A DNA stretch of 64,000 nt from Perilla frutescens. Its lineage: Eukaryota > Streptophyta > Magnoliopsida > Lamiales > Lamiaceae. Positions 37,255-50,500 of this stretch are shown here, piece by piece (the first letter of the stretch is position 1; each line of letters starts with the position of its first letter). The position numbers were made by a program, and so were the translations under genes. The notes under the pieces are model-generated. The model made no database searches and was not told the origin of the DNA. It saw nothing but the letters and a program-made list of their open reading frames with translations. The DNA lies in assembly GCA_026008535.1 (NCBI GenBank), contig BRKX01000002.1:56684170-56748169 (forward strand), in the 5' to 3' direction.

Positions 37255-38200
37255 GTGTGTAAGTTTATCATAAAAGTTATGTTTTCATATTTAATTTAAT
37301 ACCTAAATTATAACTAAAAATTACCTATTTGAAATTATATATAATAAATAATAATCTTCTATTTTTTCAATCAATAAAATTAAAAGTTAAAATGAATAAT
37401 CAATAAAAATTAAAATATAATGATATATACATAAATTATAGATATAAAATTATTTCAATAGAATAAAAGATATTTTAAATTATATAATGCATAATAATTT
37501 TTTATTTTTCTTCGATTTTTAAAACTAAAAGTTAACAAAAATGATTGAAATTATTAAAAGAAAATGAGATATATTATATAAAAATATAATATGTAGTTTG
37601 TTCATCGTAAAAGTTTATAAACATATAATATTTAGTTAATTATTAAATTATAACTAAAAATCAAACAATATGAAATCAAATATAATAAATAATAATTATA
37701 TTATTTTTCGATCTTTAAACTAAAAATTATGATGAATGGTCTAAACATTTTAAAGAAAATAAGATATACTATTCAATAATAAAATATTTAGGCCTTAGTA
37801 TGTTTATTATGAAAGTTTTGAAAGTTATTAAATTTCATATAATTTAATACTTAAGATTATAACCACAAATTTATCAATTTGAAATCAAATGTTATTGATA
37901 ATCTTTTATTCTTTTTTAAACTTTAGACTAAAAGTTATGATGAATAATAAAGAAAAAAAATACTAAAATGAAATATTATACACAATATTATAATATTTAG
38001 TACGCTCATCATAAAAATTTAGGAAAATATTATATTTCATATAATTTAATATAAAACTCCTAACTAAAAATTGAACAATGTGAAATATGTAATAAATAAT
38101 AATGTTATATTCTTCTTTATTCTTTAGACTAAAAGTTATGATGAATTATATAAAAATTTTAAAATAAAATGAGATATGATATACAATGCTATAATACTGA
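37255..38200. repeat. AT-rich degenerate tandem repeat, period ~200 bp
   Basis: The anchor GTTCATCGTAAAAGTTTATA-like recurs at about 37597, 37798 and 38000, with a related copy at 37255. A second anchor TATAATAAATAATAAT recurs at about 37340, 37680 and 38087, and AAAGTTATGATGAAT at 37934 and 38130. Unit identity is roughly 65-75% by eye. No coding potential. It could be the AT-rich interior of an element whose end is the GGTATACC-rich segment next to it. Confidence 0.55.
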
Positions 38201-38980
38201 CAGAAGAAGATCAACAGGATGTTTGGTTTTATTTTCAATATTAATTTCAGTTCAATTATGAGGTGTATTGATTTTTTTAAAAAAAATATAATGATTTTGT
38301 TATAATAGATGATTTAATGTTTAAAGTTTATAGGTTTGAAAAATAAAAATATGTTTATTTGATTATTTTTTCAATTTAAATTTGTGGGTGAGATAAAAAT
38401 AAATAAATATATGGGTGGTTGAAATGGATTAATGAATAATTAAGTGACGGGTTCTACTCTAATAATATATAGATGATACATGATTGAAAAAAAGTGAAAA
38501 GTGAAAATTGAAAAATAAAAATAAGTAAAACAAAAATATGTTTTCAGTGTTGAATAGTAGTAATAAAAAAATTTCATTTGGAAATAAAATCAAACCAGCC
38601 CTGAGATTTTGAAGAATTTATCAATTTTACTCTGTTGTTTTAGGGGATAATTTATGGATTTACCATAACATAAAACTATCTTGTTTCTCATACACAGACT
38701 GAAATATTCGATCTGATCTCTAATTTGGTGTAAGATTTTTCTGGTGGATTTCTTTCCTTCCGAGGGTTTTAAATTTTCAATGAACTTATGAAAGGATCCA
38801 GGACGACGTCGTAGTATAAGGTACTTGCGTGAAACAAAAAAGTGACACGTCATAATTATGATCTGAGGTGGTAAAATACTATTGGATGGGCGTCGTGGCA
38901 CAAATAAATTAGTCAAACCTGCACGACGCACCCAAAAACCAAACTTATTGAAAACTTCAAACGTAATAGCATCCGTAGAC
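38201..38980. other. AT-rich spacer upstream of the Sec61 alpha leader
   Basis: No supported gene. The minus ORF at 38590-38931 has no domain. The promoter of Sec61 alpha is expected within 38600-38980. Confidence 0.35.
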
Positions 38981-38984
38981 GGAG

Positions 38985-40036
38985 TTAAATATCTGAAAAA
39001 TAACGCCTCTTCTCCATTACGCGGAACCCGATCAACCCCAGCCGTCGCGATTCTCTCCGGTTTAGATACAAGATCGTATCTACTCCGGGCATTCCATCGT
39101 AAGTCTACGCACTATCAATTCAGATCTGTTCCTTGACTGTCAGTTTCCTTTTATTAATTGCCGCATCTGTAACCGGTGTACGATTTTTTTTTTGTTGATT
39201 TTTAAATGCATGTTTGTTTATAGGGTTATTTGAGCAGTGAAATGAATTTATTGTTCTGGAATTGTATCTTTTTTTCTACTGCGAATTGGATGTTTTGGAA
39301 CTTGAGATTTGGTTGTTTTAGATCTGACATGTTCGCGCATGATTTATGGAAATTCAAAGTTACGGTCAAACGTGGCGTGACCTGTTAGGAACCGTATCTA
39401 ATTCATCACTTCTTTCTCTTGTTGTTATAGGACATAATTTAGTAATTGTTGAGATTTTGTTTTGTTTCTGTGCTCTTGGGTGATACGGATTCTGCGAAAC
39501 TCTGAAATGTGGATTGGTATTATGTTATATCACTCTGTGATTCTGCAGTACGTTTTTCGTGATGGAGCACTGGACCTCCTAAAGTCCTAATGCCATCTAC
39601 ATTTATCAATATTCATATTATTTTGTGAATGTAATAATTTGGATCAGTTTTAACTCAAGATTAGAGAAATTGTGCGTGAGCTGCTAGATTAAGTTGCATA
39701 TAGCATAAGCTACAATGAGCGATTTTTTTCTTCATTAGCATCCAACATTCACACTTCTATTGCTGAAGAGAAAACTCGTGCCGGGCTCTTAATTTTTTTA
39801 TCGCTAGTGTTTCTCATGCTGAAGAGAAAACTCGTGCCGGGCTCTTAATTTTTTTCATTGCTGAAGAGAAAACTCCTAGACAATGTGGTGTTTCGATTTG
39901 TACATTAGGCGAGTTACATTTGTAGCCTATGGGGTATGAAGGTTTGGACCTAATTATATTGAAGAGGTGTGGCTCATTTTAACCAGTCTATTGTGGTGTC
40001 TTGCAGGCTTGAGAGTTTGTGTTCATCTTCTGAAAA
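38985..40036 (+). other. Sec61 alpha 5' leader with a 907-bp 5' UTR intron
   Basis: GC-richer leader sequence ends at a donor ATC|GTAAGT (intron from 39099), and a TTGCAG acceptor ends at 40005, giving 31 bp of leader before the ATG at 40037. The transcription start is not defined. Leader introns are common in plant translocon genes and can boost expression. The intron contains a 56-bp tandem repeat. Confidence 0.65.
39761..39885. repeat. Tandem repeat (~56-bp unit, two copies plus a partial) in the leader intron
   Basis: TGCTGAAGAGAAAACTCGTG starts at 39761 and again at 39817, each followed by CCGGGCTCTTAATTTTTTT; a third, partial copy starts at 39859. Copies are nearly identical, so the duplication is recent. 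Confidence 0.85.
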
Positions 40037-42195
40037 ATGGGAGGAGGATTTAGGGTGTTGCATCTTGTCAAACCATTCCTTTCCTTTCTGCCTGAAGTTC
40101 AGAGTGCAGACAGGAAGATTCCCTTTAGAGAGAAAGTTATATACACGGTGATTTCGCTTTTCATATTTTTGGTGTGCAGTCAACTTCCTCTTTATGGCAT
40201 ACACTCCACTACTGGAGGTGATCCTTTCTACTGGATGCGTGCTATTCTTGCATCAAGCCGTGGAACTGTCATGGAGTTGGGTATCACACCCATTGTCACA
40301 TCTGGACTGGTGATGCAACTCCTGGCTGGGTCCAAAATCATTGAAGTTGACAACAATGTTCGGGAGGACCGTGCACTCTTGTAAGTTATACATTCCGTGC
40401 TTTCTGCTCACTTTCTTTAGACAAAGATTAGCCAAGAACTTGACCCTTTGACTTGCTTGCATCAAGCGATCTGATTAACTCAATTTTATTGTGCTTTGCC
40501 TCAGAAATGGTGCTCAGAAGCTTCTGGGTATCTTGATTGCCGTAGGTGAGGCTGTTGCTTACGTCCTCTCAGGAATGTATGGAAGCGTTGGTCAGCTTGG
40601 AGTTGGGAATGCTATTCTGATTATTCTTCAACTATGCTTTGCGGGTATAATTGTGATTTGCTTAGATGAGCTGCTTCAAAAGGGTTACGGTCTTGGTTCT
40701 GGGATTTCCTTGTTCATTGCCACCAATATCTGGTAAACAACTGAGATTTTTTCAGCTTCCTAGTTTGCTTGAACTACTAGTACTAATTCTGTAGCAAATT
40801 AGCTGTTGGCAATCCAATGAACTTTTTTACTTTCATTTGCAGTGAAAATATTATCTGGAAAGCATTCAGCCCTACAACTATCAATAGTGGTAGAGGTGCT
40901 GAGTTTGAAGGAGCTGTCATTGCATTGTTCCATTTGCTTATAACCAGAACAGACAAAGTTCGTGCCCTTCGAGAGGCATTTTACCGGCAGAATCTTCCAA
41001 ATGTAACCAATCTTCTTGCTACTATATTGATCTTCCTCATTGTGATATATTTCCAAGGTTTTAGAGTGGTGTTGCCTGTGAGATCTAAAAATGCCCGTGG
41101 ACAACAAGGCTCTTACCCAATTAAGCTTTTCTATACCTCCAACATGCCTATTATTCTTCAGTCTGCCCTTGTATCCAATCTTTACTTCATTTCTCAGGTA
41201 AACCTACTTTCTGTTACCTATTTCTAGTTTTTCTTATTGCTTCTCTAGAACTCATTTAACGACTTTTACTGCTTTCATACAGTTGTTATACAAGAGATAC
41301 GGTGGAAACTTCTTGGTCAACTTGTTGGGCAAGTGGAAGGAATCTGAATATTCAGGCCAATCAATTCCGGTTGGCGGCCTTGCTTATTATGTTACTGCTC
41401 CATCAAGGTAATCCCTTTTTTAAAAAGTTATTATTCCCATTTACAGAAGTTCAGTATGAAGTGTCATGACTACCTTTCCAGGGTAAACATTTTATAAAAC
41501 TGCCTCCTCCTTCCCCCACTTAATATGTGAGGTGTATGTTACTGCAATTGCTTATTTATCCTTTTGGTCTCTACTATCTTTTCCCAGCTTAGCAGACGTG
41601 GCTGCAAATCCTTTCCATGCACTTTTCTATATAGTATTCATGCTGTCTGCGTGTGCCCTTTTCTCAAAAACCTGGATTGAAGTTTCTGGATCATCTGCCA
41701 AAGATGTCGCCAAGCAGCTCAAGGTAAGATTTTTTAAATTCTAAACTCCTCAAGGTACGTATAGCATATTAAGGGGGCCCAAGTGAAATGCCTGCTTGTG
41801 AAGTTCAATTTTGCTTGATACTGCAATCCCACATTGCATTTTTTGCTCCATGATCAGTTTGTCAGATATCGAATCCAATCTATATTCTTAGAGCCAAACG
41901 TAGTTATGACATCTTAGGAAAGTCTGTGTGATATTATCTTGCTGATATTTTGCAGGAGCAACAAATGGTAATGCCTGGCCACAGGGATTCCAATTTGCAG
42001 AAGGAACTGAATCGCTACATTCCAACCGCTGCAGCATTTGGAGGAATATGCATTGGTGCATTGACTGTGTTGGCAGATTTCATGGGTGCTATCGGTTCAG
42101 GAACTGGAATTCTTCTTGCAGTGACAATCATCTATCAATATTTTGAGACATTCGAGAAGGAGAAAGCAAGTGAGCTTGGCTTCTTCGGCTTTTAA
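40037..42195 (+). CDS. Protein transport channel subunit Sec61 alpha (SecY family)
   Basis: Six coding exons, GT-AG and in phase: 40037-40380, 40505-40732, 40843-41197, 41283-41407, 41588-41723 and 41956-42195 (1428 bp, 475 aa; family about 475). It starts MGGGFRVLHLVKPFLSFLPE, followed by the plug/TM2 region SQLPLYGI, and QLLAGSKIIEVDNNVREDRA. Cytosolic loop 6 (VRALREAFYRQNLPNVTNLL) and loop 8 (LYKRYGGNFLVNLLGKW) bind ribosomes. The end is KASELGFFGF. Ten membrane helices are expected. It forms the ER channel, with the beta and gamma subunits, through which secretory and membrane proteins enter the ER. No defects seen. The last exon begins EQQMVMPGHRDSNL. A three-copy 24-bp repeat lies in the 3' UTR. 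Confidence 0.97.
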
Positions 42196-42318
42196 GCCAT
42201 AGGCGAGCTTTGTCATACTCCTGAACGACAGTGATTGGCTTGTACACCACGGATAGTTATACTTTCCAAAAGAGCTTATCCTACCGATCAAAACAAATGT
42301 GCCCGAAACATGTACTGT

Positions 42319-42390
42319 TGAATTGTAGTTGTAGTGCTTTTCTGAATTGTAGTTGTAGTGCTTTTCTGAATTGTAGTTGTAGTGCTTTTC
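42319..42390 (+). repeat. 24-bp x 3 perfect tandem repeat in Sec61 alpha 3' UTR
   Basis: TGAATTGTAGTTGTAGTGCT plus TTTC is repeated exactly at 42319, 42343 and 42367, from 124 bp past the stop codon. Exact identity implies recent slippage. Confidence 0.93.
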
Positions 42391-42429
42391 TGTCTCAGGA
42401 CTCGACATTTCAGAGCAAAGATGCGCCTA

Positions 42430-45400
42430 GGTTTTTCTACTTAGTCTTGTCTTAGCTTGAAACCTTTGCGGACTTGCAAAATAGTGGAGGTTCTAAGTTT
42501 AGTTGAATCATCTCTCTTTATTCTCTATTTATTTATTTCTTCGAAAATAAATATTCTCACAATATTAGGTAGCATTTAGATTTGGCTCCTTTTATTTATT
42601 GGTACTCCTAAGTTGGCCCATACGCAACCATTGTCCTCTATTTATGATTGCAAAGCAGTACTTGAATTCTGTTCTGCAGCAGAGGTTACATATTTAAGAA
42701 GCTATCGAGGTCTCTGATTTTAGTGATTACACTAATGGCTAGAAACCAGTAGTTAAACGATTAGGGTACAAACTTCCAATGCAATGTGGTGCGTAATTTG
42801 TTCCATGCATTACCTTTAATTAATGGTGTAAAATATGAAAGTCTAGTCGATTTTGGTTGGTGTGAATACTTGGTCGAAAGCATGCGAAGAAAGTAAGATG
42901 TGTGGATGCAATGGATATTGAGTACTCTCATCCATGTGTGTGTGATTAAGGGATTAAACAAAAGCACGATGGACCAATAACTCTCTCACATGTATCATAT
43001 CATCCACTAATCGCAGACCATCATTTGAGAAACAATCCATCTCATTATTTTCGATGTGGTAAAATCAAATTTACCCCCTTGTGGAGAAAATAAGTAAAAA
43101 ATCCTTCACAACAATAATTTAAATGAACATAAACAAACATCCATCACAAGGTGTTTTAGGCTTATGATTTTAATTTTTAGTCTCTTTAATCTCCTTCCGC
43201 GCTGGCATTCTTCAACTCTTCCCATCAAAACCCTTTTCCCTTCATATTTCACAGTTTTTTCGTCCTTTTTTTCTTTTTCTTAGTTATTAATACAAGTCAT
43301 GACTATATTTATGAAATCATAGATCTTACATAAAAGTCCAATAAAATAAAATAAAAATGAAACAAATGAAAAAAATCCCCAAATGCATTCGTCGCATCTC
43401 ACCGTGGTAATGCCCTTTTCGAGGAAGCTTAAGCATGCATGTTTTCATGATTAAGAATTATAAAAAAATTCAAATTTAATTTCTTAGTTGTAAACTATAG
43501 ACTTGGGTCGATATCTTTAAAAATTCTGGTTTTCCATCATTACCGAATAGCTTATAGCTTCATCTATAAACACAGAGGCGCCTTCAATAATCAGAATTAA
43601 AATCATTTATACAATTATTTGCATATATATATATATACATATTCGGTATGTGTGCATATATAAATATAGAGTATTGCTTGACGTGAAATCAAAATGACCA
43701 ACCATTCTTGTGCCAAAGCAGTGTAGAAGAAGCTGAATAATAGATTATTATGATTTTTATCATTGCAAATGTTGGTAGCTAGTAGACTTGATTCCCAAGT
43801 TAAGTAGGCGTAATCGTAATCAATTTTATTTATAACATGGTAGGCCCGTTTGACTTGCATTAAACAAACTCTTTAATTTATTTCTTAAGTCTCGCTGTAC
43901 AATTAATGATTATTGACACTAACTTGAGTAATTCTGCCTAGTTTACAATTTAGAGCATGCATCATGGTAAAATTCGATTTCTGATATTCTAATCAATTTA
44001 TATGAAAAAGTTATAAAAATTGGTAAACAGTATAATTTAATTACGAGCATAAAATAAAAGATATATAACATTTTGAGATAATTGATACTCATTTACGTAC
44101 TCAGTATCCAAATATGAATTAAAAGATTTTTTTTTTTTTTTTTTTTTGCAAATGGAAATATTTTCGAGCAAACAAATGAAAGATATTTAAATTGATTTTG
44201 GACTTTAGTTAGTTGAACAGCGAAATGTATTCCCAGAAGCATATTTATTAGGCGTAATGATGAAGAAGCATTGAGTCTTAATTTATACAAAAGCAGGATA
44301 TGAAAACAATCATGTGTATTCATTGGTTCATACGCCATGCCACAGATTAATTTTAAAAATTTTAATAGTTGACACTCCCTTTTCAAATAGAAAATTACTC
44401 TTCTTGCCTGCTTCTTTTGGCCTAAAATAAGTTATAAGCCCCATACATAATTAGACGATTTACTATTTGAATGGGAAAAATTTCATCATTTATCATAATG
44501 GATAATGAAAGCATTATGTTACGTTATATATCCTGATCAATAATCATCCGTAAAATTTAAGTGAAATTTGTATGTGTTTCTCATATGCGTGCTTCATCAG
44601 TGTCAATGAAATTTAGAGTTAGTCAAAGTGGAAGATATATATATGTTAGGACCACAGTTTTATGTTTATGTTTAAATAAATACACGTTATTATCTTCTTG
44701 GGATTGGAACCTTAAAACTAAACCCTTGTTAATTAGCAATAAAGTGGGGAGTTCAAATCCCAAGTGAATAAATTAAAACCCAACAAAGTGCGTATTTCTA
44801 ATAATAATAATAATAATAATAATGGACCATTTTTATTCCATCTGACAAAAAAGAAAAAGGCGTTGATACTGAGACTATACGTGATGCGTCACTTTCATTG
44901 GATTGTCTCTTGTATACATACATGCATGCACATGTACAATGTTGGATCTCGTTTCTGCATGTATTTATTGATTCTTTTTTTTTTTGTCCTCCTAGAATTG
45001 CCTTTAATTTGTTTATTTATAAATTTACGCTTCTCTGGAAATTGGTAGTTAATTAGGATTCGTATCAAACAATTAATTCACTTTGAGGGGGATGCAAAAG
45101 TGTAAATTACTTAGAATATCTAAGATTTTACTTACAATCGTTCGTACAACTTTATCTTGAAAAAGAAAAGTAAAAGAAAATGTGAATTAACAAAAAAAGG
45201 AAAATGAAATTCATACACCTAGCACGTCAACATTGCGTTCGATTATAGCCCATGAATAGTGCTACTTTTGCAGATTTCAGACTTTATAGTCCACATCTGC
45301 ACTTTATAAATCTTACAGGCCGGCGTTGTTCTTTGTTTCTTTCTTTGTGTTTTTTGGAGGAAAATTATTATCATAGTTACCCTGTGCTTAAAATGACAAT

Positions 45401-45840
45401 TTCTTGTTTAGCAGCAAGTGGAAAATTTTATATATTTGTGTTTTTAAAGTGAATCTGCTCCTAACACATTCATTTCATTTACAAGATAAATATGGTACAC
45501 ACATATCTAGTTTGAATGATTTTTGGGTGTGGAATGTGTTATGAAATTATTGTATATAATGAATTGAGAAATAAGATTGATTTAGTTGTTGCCAGTTAGC
45601 GATAGAGACCTTTCTTTCAATAATTATATATGGACAACTCTTCCATTCCCCTCCATCAAAACCATTTTTAAGTTCCTTGCATAAATTAAAGATTTTTCTT
45701 GTAAAATTTATCTTTTCAAAAGAGTTTACTCAGAATAATACACTACTGGTTGATGTATATATTTCTATTAGAGGGGAAAAAAAATATAAAACCAAATATG
45801 AACAAAAAATTTCCCCCAAAAGAATGATAAATTACACCTG
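42430..45840. other. Intergenic between Sec61 alpha and the DUF641 gene
   Basis: No coding region supported. It contains (TA)n at 43623-43637, poly-T at 44128-44148, (AAT)n at 44800-44823, and a weak B-box-like AGTTCAAATCCCAAG at 44751-44765 that may be a SINE fragment. ORFs such as 44093-44386 and 44764-45048 are simple-sequence or domain-free. Confidence 0.4.
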
Positions 45841-45954
45841 AAAGCTATGATGCTTATACCCATAACAGGTATACTAATAATAAGCCTTTGTGTGCGCATG
45901 CACTTTTCCTCCATTTATTTCCCGCCATTTACATCTTCTGCTTCCTACAACCTC

Positions 45955-46092
45955 TGCTTCTCTCTCTCTCTCTCTCTTCCCCCTTTCTTAGTCATCGCCA
46001 CCCCCTTTATTTTCTTCCTTTTCCCAAATCCCATATTTCATTTAATTTTTCTCTTTTTCTAAAATATATATATATATATATATATATATTCA
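45955..46092. repeat. (CT)n and (TA)n tracts in the 5' region of the DUF641 gene
   Basis: CT repeats (45957-45977) and TA repeats (46063-46090) lie within 210 bp of the ATG at 46164. The TATTTCAG ending at 46149 could be a leader-intron acceptor. Confidence 0.8.
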
Positions 46093-46163
46093 TGAATCTA
46101 TTTCCATTATTATCCACGAATTGACCAATAAAAACCTCATATATTTCAGCCGCGCGAGCTGTA

Positions 46164-47519
46164 ATGGATTCAGCTCCGAACAAGAGCGGCAGAATCGCGA
46201 GAACATTTTCAAGAGTGATTAGTCTGAAATCAAGAAATCGATCAAAGCCCGGATTTTGCCTATTGATTCCTCAAGAGAAGCTCCGATGCTGCGAGTCGCA
46301 TCAATTCGAGAAAGAAGACGCAGACGAAGCCAAGGAGGAGTTCAAGAACCGCGCCGCCATGGAAGCCTTCGTCGCCAAGCTCTTCGCTACGATCTCAACC
46401 GTTAAAGCAGCTTACGCCGAGCTCCAAATGGCTCAGTTTCCTTACAACGGCGACGCCATTCAATCTGCAGATCAAGCCGTCGTCGACGAGCTCAAGTCGC
46501 TCTCCGAGCTCAAATACAGTTACCTGAAGAAACAGATTGATTCATCGCCGCCGCACGTGACGCTGATGCTGGCTGAGATTCAAGAACAGCAGTCGTTGAT
46601 GAAGACCTACGAGATCACCATGAAGAAGATGCGCGCCGAAATCGAAAACAAGGAGTCTCAAATCGATTCGCTTCAGCAGCAGCTGCAAGAAATCGCTCAG
46701 AACAACAAGTCGCTCGAGAAAAAGCTGAACGCGAGTGGATCTTTCTCGATCCTCGACAACGTTAGATTCTCCGACGTCAGCCCTAAAGATTTCATCTTGG
46801 TTCTGCACTACTCGTTGAGATCTGTACGAAGCTTTGTCAAGTTCTTGATTCGTGAAATGGAGTCGGCCAATTGGGATATCGAAGCTGCTGCGAATGCAAT
46901 CCAAACCGATATCATTTTCAGCAAGAGAGATCACAAAGCTTTCGCATTTGAATCGTTTGTTTGCAGAGAGATTTTCAGTGGCTTCAACGATCCCGGCTTC
47001 GCCGTCCAATGCGGCGATCAGTCTGCACCGGGCGAAATAGATCGCCGCCGCGTTTTCTTCTTCGAGCAGTTCAAGATTTTGAGGGCGGCGAGTGCGATCC
47101 ATTTCCTCAAACAGAACCCGAATTCGTTATTCGGGAAGTTCTTGAAATCCAAGTACCTTCAGCTCGTGCACCCGAAAATGGAGTTCTCATTTTCCGGCAA
47201 TTTGAACCAGAGAAAAATGGTAAATTCCGGCGAGTACCCGGAAACTGAATTCTTTAAAGCTTTTGCCGAGATGGGAAGGAGAGTTTGGCTTCTTCATAGT
47301 TTGGCCTTCTCATTTGATCGCGAAGTTAGTATTTTTCAAGTGAATCGGAATTCCAAGTTTTCTGAAGTGTACATGGAGAGCGTGAAGGAGGACGTTTTCG
47401 CCGCCGCGGACGGCGGAATCAGGGTGGCGTTCACGGTGGTTCCGGGTTTCAAAGTTGGTCAGACAGTGGTGCAGAGCCAGGTATATGTGTTCCCACCAAA
47501 ATCTCCGGCCAAGAGTTAA
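46164..47519 (+). CDS. DUF641 (GIL1/IRKI domain) protein, UNE1-like
   Basis: Single exon of 451 aa. It starts MDSAPNKSGRIARTFSRVIS, a basic N-terminus. The DUF641 N-terminal block covers about 63-130: AAMEAFVAKLFATISTVKAA, YAELQMAQFPYNGDAIQSAD, VVDELKSLSELKYSYLKKQ. A coiled coil runs about 140-195 (EIQEQQSLMKTYEITMKKM, NKESQIDSLQQQLQEIAQNN). A C-terminal conserved region includes AFESFVCREIFSGF, FFEQFKILRAA and PEMEF-like HPKMEFSFSGNL, ending QTVVQSQVYVFPPK. The family includes GIL1 (light control of gravitropism) and UNE1 (female gametophyte defect). The biochemical role is unknown; plasma-membrane or cytoskeletal adaptors are proposed for relatives. Its place just downstream of Sec61 alpha supports UNE1 rather than GIL1. 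No intron or defect. Codon use is GC-richer than the flanks. Confidence 0.93.
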   Translation: MDSAPNKSGRIARTFSRVISLKSRNRSKPGFCLLIPQEKLRCCESHQFEKEDADEAKEEFKNRAAMEAFVAKLFATISTVKAAYAELQMAQFPYNGDAIQSADQAVVDELKSLSELKYSYLKKQIDSSPPHVTLMLAEIQEQQSLMKTYEITMKKMRAEIENKESQIDSLQQQLQEIAQNNKSLEKKLNASGSFSILDNVRFSDVSPKDFILVLHYSLRSVRSFVKFLIREMESANWDIEAAANAIQTDIIFSKRDHKAFAFESFVCREIFSGFNDPGFAVQCGDQSAPGEIDRRRVFFFEQFKILRAASAIHFLKQNPNSLFGKFLKSKYLQLVHPKMEFSFSGNLNQRKMVNSGEYPETEFFKAFAEMGRRVWLLHSLAFSFDREVSIFQVNRNSKFSEVYMESVKEDVFAAADGGIRVAFTVVPGFKVGQTVVQSQVYVFPPKSPAKS

Positions 47520-50500
47520 TGCAAATTCCCGAGTAACCGCGCTCTCGCTATCGCACGCGCCGCCGTAAAAGTAGTGGGGTCTCACAATCTTGAAATTGGA
47601 TCCTCTGGGCACCATTCAGATTATTTTCTGGATTACGACGTGACAGTCAGAAATCGGAATAGTTAATTTATCCCTTGAAAATAAATGGTGTTATGAGGAT
47701 CCACTTTCAAGGATGAAATAAGAGGCGGAAGGGCCGAGCAGCGGCGGCGCGTGGCCGCCGGCAGAATAAATTATTAAGTATTTATACGGGGGGTGATGTA
47801 AAAATTGCAAGTGCAAAGAGGAAAGAACAGTAGGGAGACAGCATTAAAGGGGGGAGGAGGGCCCACAGGATTTTGGAGCATAGCATTAGCGGGAAGGAGG
47901 CGGTGGAGAAAGGCGGTTACGGTGGGGCCGGCGGGAGTCTAGCTTTGTTCTTCGGTGCACAAAAAAGTAGAGGATACGGGCCCCTTTCGGCCAGAAAAAA
48001 GAAGAAGAGAAGATGATATTTTGATAGTGGTCTCCATTTTTTATTATTGTTTTTCTTCTTTTATCATGTAAAACGACAGATCGAACTTGTATCGAATAAT
48101 TCATCTCATCTATGTATATATAATTATTCAAAACATATAAATTTGAGATGAAATATCCTTACATCTTCTCTTCTCAACTATTTTATACAGTTATTGATTT
48201 CTTTTTAATTGGAGCCAACCAGAATTAACGAATTTGTCGAAATCTGCAAAAAACCTGAATTTTACCGATTACCAGTTCCATTTTCTTTTTTTAGGAATTT
48301 TCAAAACTACTGGTTTTCTAAATATATGCTCAAACAACTTTACAAAAGAGGTGCATGGTGGTTTTAAAAAAAGAACCCCAAATCCCCAACTACAATGCCG
48401 AATAGACTAAATATGATTAAAACTTGGGCAAGTTTAAATACAAGAACAATTAGTATAGCAAATATAAATATTGGTATTTCTTTTTTAGTGATGAGGATAA
48501 ATTGATAGTTGCAGTTTTAGGTACGTTAAGCAAACCTAACTCTTGTACTATATACTATTACTTAAATTTTTTTTATTAGATTCGAATTCATAAATTTTTA
48601 AACATGATTAAATTGAGACATTTTAGCCAAGTATTCTAAAGTATAGCAGTATTTTTCATTTAATATGTGATGGTTATTTGAGGAAGGAAGAGGACGCCCC
48701 AAATCCCAATTAATGTGAGGGACGGGCCTCTAATGACAATTCTCAATGGACCAACCCCACTCCAATTATGATTTATCACACACTCTCTCCCTCTCCAAAA
48801 AAATACCCGCCCTCTGTGTGTGTGTGTGTAAGAACTAATTAGATTTGTTGATCCTCATTCTTTGGACGACCTAGATTTGATTTTTGCGGTTGTATTAATG
48901 TAATATTAGAGTTATTTTAATGAATCGTGCTTATTTTTGTAATTTAGGAATTATATTCTATTTCGGTTATTTGGCGCCTTCCTTAAATAAATTTATGACA
49001 AGTCAACGAAAATTTATATTCCCCAGCTTTCCATTGATAGAGAGTTTACTTTCTTCTTTTATTTAATATATGACATATACATTAATTAGTGATGGAATTA
49101 ACGATATAGACCAGCGTCTTGATATCAATTATGTCAATGTTTATTTATTAATTAATTTGTTCACCATAATTATTCCTAGAATGTTTTTTTTTCTTTTTCT
49201 TTTTCTTTTTCTTTTTCTTTTTTAAGTTAAGGGAGGTGGGAGCAGTGCATAATAAACTCGACACGGCGACACCCCTTCCATTATACACGATTAGAGAGTT
49301 TCACCGCTTGGATTGTCCCGGAAGGACTAAAGATTTTTTTTTAATTAGTTATTACATGATATATCATGCAGTCTGTAAATGGCAATATTTACAATATTAA
49401 TTTTTGATAGATTGGCTAAAACAAAAGGAAAAAATTTGATAGATTGGAAATTCCAATTTTACAACGATCCACCGACAAAATTTCAATTATAAACAATGAA
49501 ATTTCAAAATAATTTAGAACCAAAAATCCAATTATAAACAATGAAATTTCAAAATAATTTAGAACGGTGATAGCTAAAAAATTCTAAAAATTAATATAAA
49601 TATTATAATATTTTTACGGATATTACCTATGATCTTAATACTGAAGTAAAAGTTTCCCACGTTTTTTCTACATTCCTTATAAATAATGGAAAGGGATAGG
49701 AGTACACACAAGTCCAGCCGAGCTAAATGTCACCAAGCTCGAGCTCTCGGTTTGTTTAGTTATTATTGGGTTTGAGCTTGGTACTTGGGCTCAAGCTCGA
49801 CTCAGTAAAGCTCGAACTCGACTTGATTATTTAAAATTCAAACCCTAACTCAAGCTCGGCTCGATTATGTGAAATTTGAATCCTAACTCGAGCTTGACTC
49901 GTTTAATATCTTATTATTTTATTTTATTTAATTTATTTTGCTCTCTTTTCTTTTTTCTTATATAGTTACATTTATACATTATGCATTCTAATTTAATAAA
50001 TTTATACTATAGGTCTATATTAGTTACTAGGATTTAATTCAAATGAGGACTAGTGCTACCTATATGTAGGAACATAAGGATAGGGCTTGTTTATTGTACC
50101 GTTAGTATTTTCTTACTGTATTTTGATGTTTTTTTTATTTGTAGTGCTAAATATTTTAGCACCAAAATATTACAAGAAAAATATTAAAATTACAGTAAAC
50201 AAACACCGTCCTCACATCCCGCACCAAGCCTAATCCCTATTATAACCAACCCTTTAGTTACTATTATACATATATTTATGTATGCATGTATGTGTGTGTC
50301 TGTGTGTGTCTGTGTGTGTGTGTGTATTAGCTATGCATTGAGTGTAAGATTCATAAATCATAAGTCATATGAAGTACATACATAATAAAATATTATTCTA
50401 TAATATATATATATATATATATAATCAAAGTAGAATTAAGTCAATTAACAAAGATTAATTGAAGACCGATTAACGACTGGATCAAATGCAAATTCTCAAA

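Noticed and set aside
46542..47102. 186-codon ORF antisense to the DUF641 gene
   Set aside because: Shadow of a GC-rich real exon on the other strand; no family signal.
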